DNA of 37,155 nt from an uncultured Methylococcaceae bacterium (GTDB taxonomy: Bacteria > Pseudomonadota > Gammaproteobacteria > Methylococcales > Methylomonadaceae): NCBI GenBank assembly GCA_903938485.1, contig CAJADF010000062.1, positions 1 through 37,155 of the forward strand, written 5' to 3'. This document shows positions 26,853 to 34,389 of this stretch, one piece after another; within the stretch, counting starts at the first letter, position 1, and every line of letters begins with the position of its first letter. The position numbers were made by a program, and so were the translations under genes. The notes under the pieces were generated by a model that had not been told where the DNA came from, searched no databases, and saw only the letters and a list, made by a program, of their open reading frames with translations.

Positions 26853-26892
26853 ATTCCAAATCAAAAAACTAATCGTTTTTTATTGAATCTGT

Positions 26893-27147
26893 TTACTGCC
26901 CACGAGGACTGGGGCCACGGGGCTTATCAAACAAACCACAAACACCTATTTTTTTCCAGGCATTTAACCAAGTTGCTACTGATTGTCTACAAACACTAAA
27001 CACTACAGCAATCTTTTGAACTTCAAAGCCAGAATCACTTAGCAAAACGGCTTGAGCTCTCGTTCTGGTTGAAATACTAGGATGATTTTTCTTCATGCTC
27101 TCAAGCATTAATCTTTCATCTTTAGTTAACTCTTTTACACGTAACAC
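26893..27147 (-). CDS. Stand-alone HTH protein, IS630-transposase N-terminal type (copy 1)
   Basis: An 84-residue protein consisting only of a helix-turn-helix domain like the DNA-binding end of IS630 transposases (RAQAVLLSDSGFEVQKIA, then CRQSVATWLNAWKKIGVCGL). It stops soon after the usual linker DKPRG, and no DDE domain follows. The GTG at 27147 is chosen over TTG 27162 because it aligns exactly with the ATG of its paralogue (both continue LRVKELT). The two proteins are about two-thirds identical by eye. A matching promoter module lies 48-89 bases upstream. It could be a domesticated regulator or a leftover transposase fragment; the intact frames and shared promoters favour a kept gene. 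Confidence 0.7.
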   Translation of the reverse strand: MLRVKELTKDERLMLESMKKNHPSISTRTRAQAVLLSDSGFEVQKIAVVFSVCRQSVATWLNAWKKIGVCGLFDKPRGPSPRGQ

Positions 27148-27194
27148 GCTTATAAATCTCAATATTAATTGATTTTAGTAATCTTATGGCGGGT

Positions 27195-27236
27195 AGTCTA
27201 AAGATTCTTAACAACAAAACAATTACCCCAAGGGGC
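27195..27236 (-). promoter_or_regulatory. Shared promoter module, copy A
   Basis: On the minus strand: box GCCCCTTGGGGTA (27224-27236), one base, -35 TTGTTT (27217-27222), 16-base spacer, -10 TAGACT (27195-27200). It is the most palindromic of the three copies (CCCC-TT-GGGG). Start of transcription would be near 27188, about 40 bases before the HTH copy 1 start. The rest of this intergenic stretch (27243-27383) is AT-rich with nothing recognisable. Confidence 0.65.
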
Positions 27237-27383
27237 AATCACTCTTAAACACAGTTTTATGATTTAAATCTAGATTTAGCATTTATATCAAAACTCGCGT
27301 GATGAATAAAAAAATGAAATAAACTTTGAAAAGTACAAGTACTATTTGATTAAAAAAATCATCCTATCTTAATGATTTAGTAA

Positions 27384-27407
27384 TGGGGTAGCATGTTTGT
27401 TACCCCA
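27384..27407. repeat. Hairpin TGGGGTA / TACCCCA after HTH copy 2
   Basis: A seven-base-pair perfect stem with a ten-base loop. Its TTACCCCAAA half matches the promoter-module box (compare 27961-27970). It lies about 75 bases past the stop of HTH copy 2 and lacks a good U-tract, so it may be a terminator or an extra protein-binding site. Confidence 0.5.
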
Positions 27408-27483
27408 AATTTGTATTTTTACTGTCAATCAGCTCAATCTATAATTGTTAATTCTTAAATTGTAAAATGAACTAACTCAATTA

Positions 27484-27741
27484 TTAAGCTACTTTACGTG
27501 GACGACCACTACGATGCTTATCAAGTAAACCACAAACACCTTTTTTTTCCCATGCACGTAACCACGTCGCCACAGTTTGTCTACATGCACCAAAAATAGT
27601 AGCCATTTCTTGCACTTCAAAGCCAGTTTCACTTAATAAAATAGCATGCGCTCTCATTCTTGGCATATTGCCTGGATGATTTTTCTTCATATTTTCAAGC
27701 ATTAACTTCTCGTCTTGAGTTAATTCTTTTACACGTAACAT
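27484..27741 (-). CDS. Stand-alone HTH protein, IS630-transposase N-terminal type (copy 2)
   Basis: Paralogue of the gene at 26893-27147: 85 residues, one helix-turn-helix domain (AILLSETGFEVQEMATIFGACRQ within residues 33-55, then TVATWLRAW), ending in the basic tail DKHRSGRPRKVA. The frame runs on to GTG 27786, but the ATG at 27741 has GAGG about 11 bases upstream and matches the paralogue's start. No catalytic transposase domain or inverted repeats are found around it. A promoter module of the same type lies about 190 bases upstream. Function unknown; DNA binding is very likely from the fold. Confidence 0.72.
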   Translation of the reverse strand: MLRVKELTQDEKLMLENMKKNHPGNMPRMRAHAILLSETGFEVQEMATIFGACRQTVATWLRAWEKKGVCGLLDKHRSGRPRKVA

Positions 27742-27932
27742 AATTTTATCCACCTCAACATCTATTGGAATAACATCCAAGACCACAACCCTATGACTGT
27801 CATTTAGCCTCTTAACAGGAATATCAGTCAGTCATTTACCTTAAAAAACATTAAACCAGCTACCTACCTATCCTTTAATGTATTAACAATTTGCTAGATA
27901 GACCCAACTTCTATTTAAAGTTCTTATTAACT

Positions 27933-27974
27933 AGTCTAAAGACTCTTAACAAAATAACAATTACCCCAAAGGGC
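27933..27974 (-). promoter_or_regulatory. Shared promoter module, copy B
   Basis: Minus strand: box GCCCTTTGGGGTA (27962-27974), one base, -35 TTGTTA (27955-27960), 16-base spacer, -10 TAGACT (27933-27938). The flanking bases also match copy A (TAGTCTAAAGA and CTTAACAA are shared). Transcription would begin near 27926, leaving a leader of about 185 bases before HTH copy 2 in which no gene is seen. Confidence 0.65.
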
Positions 27975-28086
27975 ATAATTAATAAAAAATTTTAACTTTT
28001 TTAGTTGCGTGTATTTTATGCGTAAGAATTACGGCTTTTAATTTGAAAATGCTAACTCATTAAGACATAAAAACAATATGAAAACT

Positions 28087-28419
28087 TTACTTAATGTTGT
28101 GTTGCTCACATTTATTTTTACTATTTAGATATGAATCAACAATACCATCACCAGGCAATTCAATCACATCATCAGTCCTATTTTGAATGACACCTTCGCT
28201 TTTAGCTGCATTATTACACTTTGATGGTGTGCTGCTATCTATTGATGAAGAGATATTCTCATTTGAGTTATCACTCATCTTTGATCTGGGCATTTGATTG
28301 ATAAAAAGTATATTTTCATCATTAGGCTTGTTCAACTCTACGTCATTTGAAAGTGTTTCAGCATTAGCTAATCCCCAAAAAATTGCCGTAACACAAATTA
28401 CAACCCGAGACGCTTTCAC
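28087..28419 (-). CDS. Small secreted protein of unknown function
   Basis: From GTG 28419 this is 110 residues with a clean signal peptide: MKASR, hydrophobic VVICVTAIFWGLA, and cleavage after LANA. The mature part of about 90 residues is hydrophilic, Ser/Asn/Asp-rich and probably disordered, with two cysteines (SKCNNA and KCEQHN). The frame stays open to TTG 28551, but that extension would translate the promoter module and put a second hydrophobic stretch before the signal peptide, so it is rejected. No family is recognised. It lies between a FixJ-type regulator and the HTH genes and has its own copy of the shared promoter. Confidence 0.6.
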   Translation of the reverse strand: MKASRVVICVTAIFWGLANAETLSNDVELNKPNDENILFINQMPRSKMSDNSNENISSSIDSSTPSKCNNAAKSEGVIQNRTDDVIELPGDGIVDSYLNSKNKCEQHNIK

Positions 28420-28507
28420 CTTTATCACCCATAAAAAACCTGTAAGCCTCTGTAATATATTAAATATTAAACAAAAACCTAAAGAACCATTGAAATACTT
28501 TAACGGG

Positions 28508-28549
28508 ACTATAAAAGATTTTAAAAAAATGACAACTACCCCAAAGGGC
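28508..28549 (-). promoter_or_regulatory. Shared promoter module, copy C
   Basis: Minus strand: box GCCCTTTGGGGTA (28537-28549), one base, -35 TTGTCA (28530-28535), 16-base spacer, -10 TATAGT (28508-28513). This copy has the best sigma-70 hexamers of the three. Transcription would start near 28501, about 80 bases before the secreted-protein start. It lies 50 bases after the stop of the FixJ-type regulator gene. Confidence 0.7.
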
Positions 28550-28598
28550 AAAAATTAATACGAAATAACGTGATGATATAAACAGATAAATAGCCGAG

Positions 28599-29273
28599 CT
28601 ACGCTTGTTTTGCTAATTCAACAACCTTAACAAGATCAACTATTTTTAAAACGCCTAACTTTTCAAAAGCGTGCTGCCGATGTAACTTAACAGTGCGTAG
28701 AGCAATCTCTAATTCTTCAGCAATTTCACGATTTAATTTACCCCGCATAAGCAAATTAATCACTTCTATTTCACGACTGGTTAAGCTTGAAAACCGTTCT
28801 TTAGCGTTAGAATGACTAAGCACAAACGCTTGACTCTCTGAACTCTTCCATAATGCAGACTCAACTGCCGCTAACAAAACATCTGTATCAAAAGGTTTAA
28901 TTAAAAAATCCAAGGCCCCAGTTCGTAAACCTGCTACTGCCTCATATGCACCACTGGCGCCACTCATGAGTATCAACGGTGGATTTTCTCTCTCAATTAA
29001 CAACTTTTGTAATGCTAAACCGTCCATGTCAGGCATTTTAACATCACTTAATACGCACCATGGACCAGGATATTTTGAAGTTGGACTGGCATCACTTTGC
29101 AGAAAGTCTTGTGCAGACAAATAACTTTCGCAATAATAACCTTCCATCTCAAACAAAACCAGCATTGCAGAAACAATTTCGGCATCATCATCAATCAATA
29201 CAATTCGCCCACGCAAACAACGCTCTGCTATTTTATAATCGCTCACGGTAATGGGTCTTTTTGTTCCCTTCAT
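28599..29273 (-). CDS. FixJ/NarL-type response regulator
   Basis: Two-component transcription regulator of 224 residues. The receiver domain (about 22-145) has the acidic pocket DDD (28-30), the phospho-acceptor Asp77 in LSDVKMPDMDG, Ser104 in LMSGASG and Lys126 in LIKPFD. A LuxR-type HTH follows (about 161-220: LTSREIEVINLLMRGK, then EIAEELEIALRTVKLHRQHA). The FixJ subgroup fits the linker and LTSREIEV. The first 20 residues are an extra N-terminal tail. Its ATG overlaps the kinase stop codon (ATGA), so the two are translated together and very likely are partners. Candidate targets are the three promoter modules just downstream. Confidence 0.9.
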   Translation of the reverse strand: MKGTKRPITVSDYKIAERCLRGRIVLIDDDAEIVSAMLVLFEMEGYYCESYLSAQDFLQSDASPTSKYPGPWCVLSDVKMPDMDGLALQKLLIERENPPLILMSGASGAYEAVAGLRTGALDFLIKPFDTDVLLAAVESALWKSSESQAFVLSHSNAKERFSSLTSREIEVINLLMRGKLNREIAEELEIALRTVKLHRQHAFEKLGVLKIVDLVKVVELAKQA

Positions 29274-30748
29274 GCAATCATTCCTAATGTATTAATATCA
29301 TCAATCATTGGCAATTCTATAATAAATGCCACGCCACCGTTCGATTGGTTCTCATAGACCAATACCCCCCCATGACGCTCAACGATATAACGCGATAACC
29401 ATAGTCCAACACCCATACCCGTGGATTTAGTTGTACTCATTAACTCAAATATCTGTTGTCCTATATGTTCCGGTATTCCAACACCATTATCTAGCACCAC
29501 AATGCGAGTTAATGTCGCTGACTGCTCAGTCTTTACAGTAATTTGTTTAACACTGATATCTATCGCATCCAGAGCGTTAATAGCATTATTTAATAAATTA
29601 ATAAAAACCTGCTGAAACTCGCTCACGTTTACTTTTATAGCCCTAGGGGCATTCAAGTCATAAACAACATTTATAGCCTTCTTTTTAACAGTAGCCTGAA
29701 AAATGATCCCAATAGTCTCAATTAGACTATCCATTAATATATTTTCGTTTTTAATGACAGGTCCGACAAAAATATTTTTCAACGCATCAATCGTTTCAGC
29801 GGCTCTATCTACGTTATGGCTAATTCTTAGTAAAGCATCATCCAACAACACGTTTTTTTGATCACGCACTAAACGTGTCATCGATTGAGCATTAATTTTA
29901 ATCGCGCACAGAGGCTGGCTTAGCTCATGCGCAATAGTCGCGGATAAAACACCTGTTTCTACTATTTTTTCTGATTTCACTAAAGAATGCAGAAGCTGCT
30001 CTCGCTCCGCTAACAACAGCTTGATTTGATCTTTTTCTTCGGTAACTTGCTCAAGCTGAATAAGCTTAAACTCTAATTCGCTTACTGCCTTCATCTCACT
30101 AAGCATTAATTTTTCGTAAAAATAACTACTGATAGTTAACAGTATCGCAAAATAAATAAGCGTCATAACAACTCTAACAAATAAGCCCGAAGCTGATTCT
30201 TCATAAACATAATGTACATTAAATGCCTCATGTAAATTAAATATTCGCAAACTCACTAAACCCATAAAAAGCCCCTGTAGCACAGTAATAAACTTTAAAT
30301 GTATTGAACTATCTCTTTTAATTCTCTTAAGCACTTCAATTAGATGCAAACAAATAACTATAAATATACAGCCACCCACAAATAAATATCGATACACATA
30401 AGATATGTTGAACAAGCTTATAAATACTAGGGCATACACGACTATAAACCCATAACAGAGACGCTTAATTTTTTTATCAACAGAATAATCAAGAGCCTTA
30501 TATAATAAGTATAGGTTGATTAGACTCATCATTAATGCGATATTCGATACAACTAATAGTAAAGGCCAGCCAAACGAGGCGATCAAATAACCTATATTAG
30601 ATACTAGAAAAGCCAGAATTGAATTAATCCAATAAGTTTTTTGATCAGGACTAATTCTTAAATTTTTTATTTCAAATAACGCTTTAAAAAAGATAGCCAT
30701 TATAAAAAAAACAATAATGACATAAGTTACTTGATTAATATTTTCCAT
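29270..30748 (-). CDS. Membrane histidine kinase, cognate of the FixJ-type regulator
   Basis: Sensor kinase of 492 residues. The N-terminal half (about 5-212) has seven hydrophobic helices and no sizeable periplasmic domain, so it probably senses within the membrane. A coiled linker (about 215-262) leads to HisKA with the phospho-accepting His274 (ATIAHELSQPLCAI) and a HATPase_c domain with N-box NLLNNAINAL, G1 DNGVGIP and G2 GMGVGLWLS. The kinase core is of the FixL/DctB-like type (HELxQPL). It overlaps the response regulator by four bases. It lies 95 bases after the TonB-dependent receptor, with no terminator between them. Confidence 0.9.
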   Translation of the reverse strand: MENINQVTYVIIVFFIMAIFFKALFEIKNLRISPDQKTYWINSILAFLVSNIGYLIASFGWPLLLVVSNIALMMSLINLYLLYKALDYSVDKKIKRLCYGFIVVYALVFISLFNISYVYRYLFVGGCIFIVICLHLIEVLKRIKRDSSIHLKFITVLQGLFMGLVSLRIFNLHEAFNVHYVYEESASGLFVRVVMTLIYFAILLTISSYFYEKLMLSEMKAVSELEFKLIQLEQVTEEKDQIKLLLAEREQLLHSLVKSEKIVETGVLSATIAHELSQPLCAIKINAQSMTRLVRDQKNVLLDDALLRISHNVDRAAETIDALKNIFVGPVIKNENILMDSLIETIGIIFQATVKKKAINVVYDLNAPRAIKVNVSEFQQVFINLLNNAINALDAIDISVKQITVKTEQSATLTRIVVLDNGVGIPEHIGQQIFELMSTTKSTGMGVGLWLSRYIVERHGGVLVYENQSNGGVAFIIELPMIDDINTLGMIA

Positions 30749-30843
30749 GACACATCACTGTATTATCTGTTTCTAACCCAATTTTTCTATTTGAAAACGC
30801 TAGCCAATAGTTATTTATTAAACATCCAGTGACGCCCTGTAAA

Positions 30844-32739
30844 TTAATAATTGACATTAACCCCCCCATAAACCCCGACACCCAAATAATTAAATCCAAT
30901 TAAATCAGGTGTGCGCTCATTATTTAAGTTTTCGCCCCGCAAATAGACTGCCAATTTTGGATTTACTTGATAATTTATATTCGCATTTAAGCGCGGCGCA
31001 GCTTGTAAGCGTAATTTATTAGCCGCATCCGCCCAATAGCCATCCCGATAAGTTAAATCAACTTTTACCGTAACGGGCTCTAAGAGCTGATATTGCGTCC
31101 AAAATAGACCTTGATTATTCGGCCGACCGGGAATGTCTAAGCCCGTTTTAGGATCATTAGCTTCCATATAAGAATAGCTTAAACCACTGGTCCATTTGTA
31201 AGACCACTGATGTTTAGCTTGCAGTTCTGTACCCCATACCTGAGCTTGTTTAGCATTTAGGCTGTTGATAACACCATTAGGCTGTTGCTGTAAAACTATT
31301 AGGTTTTGATAATGCTGAATATAACCGGATAAGCTGAGTTCAGATTTCTGATTAACTTGCCAGCGCCAGCCAACTTCCCCGCCTCTATTAGTTTCTGGTA
31401 GTAAATTAGGATTACCGAATAAAGGATGTAATCGCTCATTGACTGCTGGTGCTCTATAACCCGTCCCCCCTTTTAACCATAGCAACATTTCAGGATTAAA
31501 GCGCCAGCCAATATTGGCATTAAACACGGTATGATCACCAAAATAATCATAATGATCATAACGTGCTTCAGCCCCCGCCAACCAATTACCATAAACCCAT
31601 TCTGTTCTAGTTAAAGGGCTTATTAGATGGGTGGTTAACCTATGGTCTTTGGCTTTATTATCAATACTATCACCTTGCTGATGCTGGGTATCGACCCCCC
31701 AAATCATCTTGAAAGCATCTTTAGGGCTATTATTTATTGCAAACTGGTGGGTATTTTCCCAATTAGCCAGCCATAATTGACTCGTTAAATCCATAGAGCA
31801 ACAATAGGGTTGTTTGGTCGTCTTAAGTGTGCCAATACGCCCGGTCTGTTTATCTTGGGTATAGCCTACGTTTAAAGCTGTCTCCCAATTATTTAAAACC
31901 TGATAACTAGCCCTACTTTGTGCAACCCAGGTTTGTTGATTAAGTAGACCATTCGGATCATCTTTCCAGCCCAGTCTGCGCTTAGATAAGAATCCAGGTC
32001 CATCGTAATCATCACGTGTTTCAACAAAATAAACCGAACTATCTAAATTTACTTTATCAAAACCTTTATTCCAATTGAGCATAGCATTGGTCATTTGAGC
32101 GTTATCGGGTTCAACTCCACCATTCTGCGGCCCTGCTTGACTAATACCCTGAAAAATATCCGTGCGCCCACCGGCAAAAGACCAATCACCTAACAGATTA
32201 TGCGTGCCAACACCTAAGTTATTACGAAGTGTTCCGTAAGAGCCACCTTCGGTATGTAAAAAAACTTTTTCCTCTGACAGCTTTCGGCTTAAAAGATTAA
32301 TGCTCCCCCCTAAAGCACGGCTACTGTTTTGCTCACCGTTAAAACCACGAGAAACAGTAACTTTATCCAATAAATCTAAGGGATAATGGCTTAAAGGAAA
32401 AAAACCGGTAAAGTTGCCAAATAACGGCACTCCATCAAAATTAACCAAGCCTAAGCCCCCACTGGCACCGCGCAGAATCACATTTGTTGCTGTACTGGGT
32501 GAACCTTGACTGATACCGACACTACCCAGACCTCTTAAAACAGAATTTAAATCCGGTTTATATAAACGGCTTAATGTGTCTCGATTAAAGTGTGTAGTAA
32601 CGCTTGTTAGTTGCGCTTCAGTGGGTTCTATTGATTCTGAAATAACCCAATCAGGCAAAGATACCAGTTCATCTGCGATTACCGACGAAATAGGCATCAC
32701 CCATAGCGTGAAAAAAGACAGGGCTTTTAACTTTAGCAT
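30844..32739 (-). CDS. TonB-dependent outer-membrane receptor
   Basis: Outer-membrane active transporter of 631 residues. A signal peptide (1-22, cleavage near VIA-DE) precedes a plug domain (about 45-155: LNSVLRGLGSVGISQG, VILRGASGGLGLVNFDGVP, RALGGSINLLSRK) and a 22-strand-type barrel ending YGGVNVNY. BtuB/siderophore-type architecture, but the ligand cannot be told; a Cys-Cys pair (PYCCSMD) near the middle of the barrel is unusual. Its ATG immediately follows the stop of the upstream kinase (TAAATG), so receptor and kinase are translationally coupled. No ECF sigma or anti-sigma gene is present, so regulation is likely through the neighbouring kinases. Confidence 0.88.
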   Translation of the reverse strand: MLKLKALSFFTLWVMPISSVIADELVSLPDWVISESIEPTEAQLTSVTTHFNRDTLSRLYKPDLNSVLRGLGSVGISQGSPSTATNVILRGASGGLGLVNFDGVPLFGNFTGFFPLSHYPLDLLDKVTVSRGFNGEQNSSRALGGSINLLSRKLSEEKVFLHTEGGSYGTLRNNLGVGTHNLLGDWSFAGGRTDIFQGISQAGPQNGGVEPDNAQMTNAMLNWNKGFDKVNLDSSVYFVETRDDYDGPGFLSKRRLGWKDDPNGLLNQQTWVAQSRASYQVLNNWETALNVGYTQDKQTGRIGTLKTTKQPYCCSMDLTSQLWLANWENTHQFAINNSPKDAFKMIWGVDTQHQQGDSIDNKAKDHRLTTHLISPLTRTEWVYGNWLAGAEARYDHYDYFGDHTVFNANIGWRFNPEMLLWLKGGTGYRAPAVNERLHPLFGNPNLLPETNRGGEVGWRWQVNQKSELSLSGYIQHYQNLIVLQQQPNGVINSLNAKQAQVWGTELQAKHQWSYKWTSGLSYSYMEANDPKTGLDIPGRPNNQGLFWTQYQLLEPVTVKVDLTYRDGYWADAANKLRLQAAPRLNANINYQVNPKLAVYLRGENLNNERTPDLIGFNYLGVGVYGGVNVNY

Positions 32740-34182
32740 TTAGGCAGGCATAGCATAATCACTGTATAACTTATCAACCGCATTTTTTACTGGGGGTAAC
32801 ATGATTTTAAAGCAAGCCCCCCCTGCTTCTGCATTGCTAATAAGCAACTGTCCGCCATGTTGCTCAATAATAGTTTTTGAAATGGATAACCCTAGACCTA
32901 AACCCTCGTTTTTTGTAGAAAAGAACGGCTCACCAATGTTGGCTAATAAGTGCTCTGCTATACCAGGCCCATTATCTTGAACAGTAATGACTAAATATTC
33001 ATCAGAATGGCTAATAGACACGGTTATTTTTCCTAACACCGTTTCATGCAAAGCTTCTAAAGCATTACGATATAAGTTAACTAAAACTTGTGAAAGCTGA
33101 GTAGCATCGCCCAAAACGAGCAAATCACCTTCCGCTTTGCTAAAATTAAAATCAACATCAAGCACCATAAGCTTCTGATTTATAAACTTAACTGAATCCA
33201 GCACTAACTCACCCAGATCTACTTTATTTTTCTCCAAGGAAGTCGGTTTAATAAAGCCTCTAATATTTTCCACTATTGCATTAGCGCGCTGCGTGTTAAA
33301 AATTATTTTATCCAATACCTCTATAACTTCTGAAGAATTAAGCAATCCTCTATTAACACCTTGTTTAACCAATTGCGCATTACTCATTATCGCAGTGAGT
33401 GGTTGATTAATTTCATGGCCTAACGAGGCCGACATAGCACCTAAACTTCTCTGACGATCTAATTGCGCAATAATCTGTTGTTTTTGGTTGAGTGCAACCC
33501 ATCCAGTTGTTTTTAATTGTGTCTCACTACTTATCAACCGATCTAGAGAAATACCAATATAACCAAAATGACTAATGACCACACTTAATGCTCCCAACAT
33601 ACCTAGCTTTAAAGATAAAACGCCTGAAACAGCAGATTCGACCTGAATGCCATTGTTAATCAGAAATATAAATTGATAGACCATCACAATTAATAAAACA
33701 ACATGAACTAATCCGATAAAAAAGGTGTTAAACATTTTTAACTTAAATCCCACCTCAAATGCCAAATAAATAATAACCGCACTCATTGCTAAATGATAAA
33801 TGATGACAAATTCAAAGCGTAATAATTGATCACCCAAACCCACTCGAATACCTTCAAAAACAAGCAAAAAGAGTACTATTGATACGCACGGCCAAAATAA
33901 TTTCCAAGCCGCATATAACTCCATTCTTAAGGCCTGTATCCGTGCCAAATATGCCGTAAAAAACAAAACATTAGGCAAAGGATATGTTGCCCAGTCTGGC
34001 AATACATTGCGTTGTAAAATAAGAAAAACTCCGAATCCAAAACACAAACCACCAAAGCACCAATAGGTAACACGTAGTGATCTAACACCATTGAGCAATA
34101 TCCACGTCATAACCGGTAATAAAAAAAACAATAAACAACTTATCAAGTAAGTATCAGGAATATTCAATCCGCCATGGCTCAT
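32740..34182 (-). CDS. Membrane histidine kinase upstream of the TonB receptor
   Basis: Sensor kinase of 480 residues from ATG 34182; a GTG three codons earlier is the alternative, but the ATG has GAG about ten bases upstream. About seven transmembrane helices fill residues 8-215 with no large extracytoplasmic domain. The HisKA domain has His256 (LGAMSASLGHEINQPLTAIM); HATPase_c has N-box NLYRNALEAL, G1 DNGPGIAEH and G2 EGLGLGLSISK. The C-terminal half closely resembles that of the kinase at 34390-36738, a clear paralogue. It abuts the receptor gene (stop TAA directly before ATG), which suggests a shared signal or substrate. Confidence 0.88.
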   Translation of the reverse strand: MSHGGLNIPDTYLISCLLFFLLPVMTWILLNGVRSLRVTYWCFGGLCFGFGVFLILQRNVLPDWATYPLPNVLFFTAYLARIQALRMELYAAWKLFWPCVSIVLFLLVFEGIRVGLGDQLLRFEFVIIYHLAMSAVIIYLAFEVGFKLKMFNTFFIGLVHVVLLIVMVYQFIFLINNGIQVESAVSGVLSLKLGMLGALSVVISHFGYIGISLDRLISSETQLKTTGWVALNQKQQIIAQLDRQRSLGAMSASLGHEINQPLTAIMSNAQLVKQGVNRGLLNSSEVIEVLDKIIFNTQRANAIVENIRGFIKPTSLEKNKVDLGELVLDSVKFINQKLMVLDVDFNFSKAEGDLLVLGDATQLSQVLVNLYRNALEALHETVLGKITVSISHSDEYLVITVQDNGPGIAEHLLANIGEPFFSTKNEGLGLGLSISKTIIEQHGGQLLISNAEAGGACFKIMLPPVKNAVDKLYSDYAMPA

Positions 34183-34293
34183 ATAAAACACTCAATTAAG
34201 TTGACACTGTTTAAAAATTTACAGGTTTGTATTTTAAAGACAGAGTAAGTAATACTTTCTCTTAAAACAGTTAAAATCTAATTTTTTGTTGAT

Positions 34294-34321
34294 ATTATCA
34301 TCAGTACAACATTAATCACAA
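34294..34321 (-). promoter_or_regulatory. Predicted promoter of the kinase-receptor operon
   Basis: TTGTGA (34316-34321) and GATAAT (34294-34299) on the minus strand are 16 bases apart. Transcription would start near 34287, about 105 bases before the kinase ATG. The surrounding 200-base gap is very AT-rich; the GCCC..GGGGTA box of the downstream modules is absent. Confidence 0.4.
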
Positions 34322-34389
34322 TAATTTTGTTAAAAAATTTAATTTAACAACAACAAAACAACATTACTATTTATCGAAATTATAATCAG

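Noticed and set aside
26893-27786. Complete IS630 element
   Set aside because: Only the HTH end of the transposase is encoded, twice. No DDE domain, inverted repeats or TA duplication was found.
27195-28549. NarL-type 7-2-7 binding sites
   Set aside because: The boxes have GGGGTA and TACCCC-like bases, but only two bases separate the C and G runs; the NarL 7-2-7 site needs a wider arrangement. The binder remains unknown.
27195-28549. Sigma-54 promoters
   Set aside because: No GG-N10-GC spacing is present; the conserved hexamers with 16-base spacing fit sigma-70.
28420-28551. Longer form of the small secreted protein starting at TTG 28551
   Set aside because: The extension would translate the shared promoter box and -35/-10 elements and place another hydrophobic segment before a normal signal peptide.
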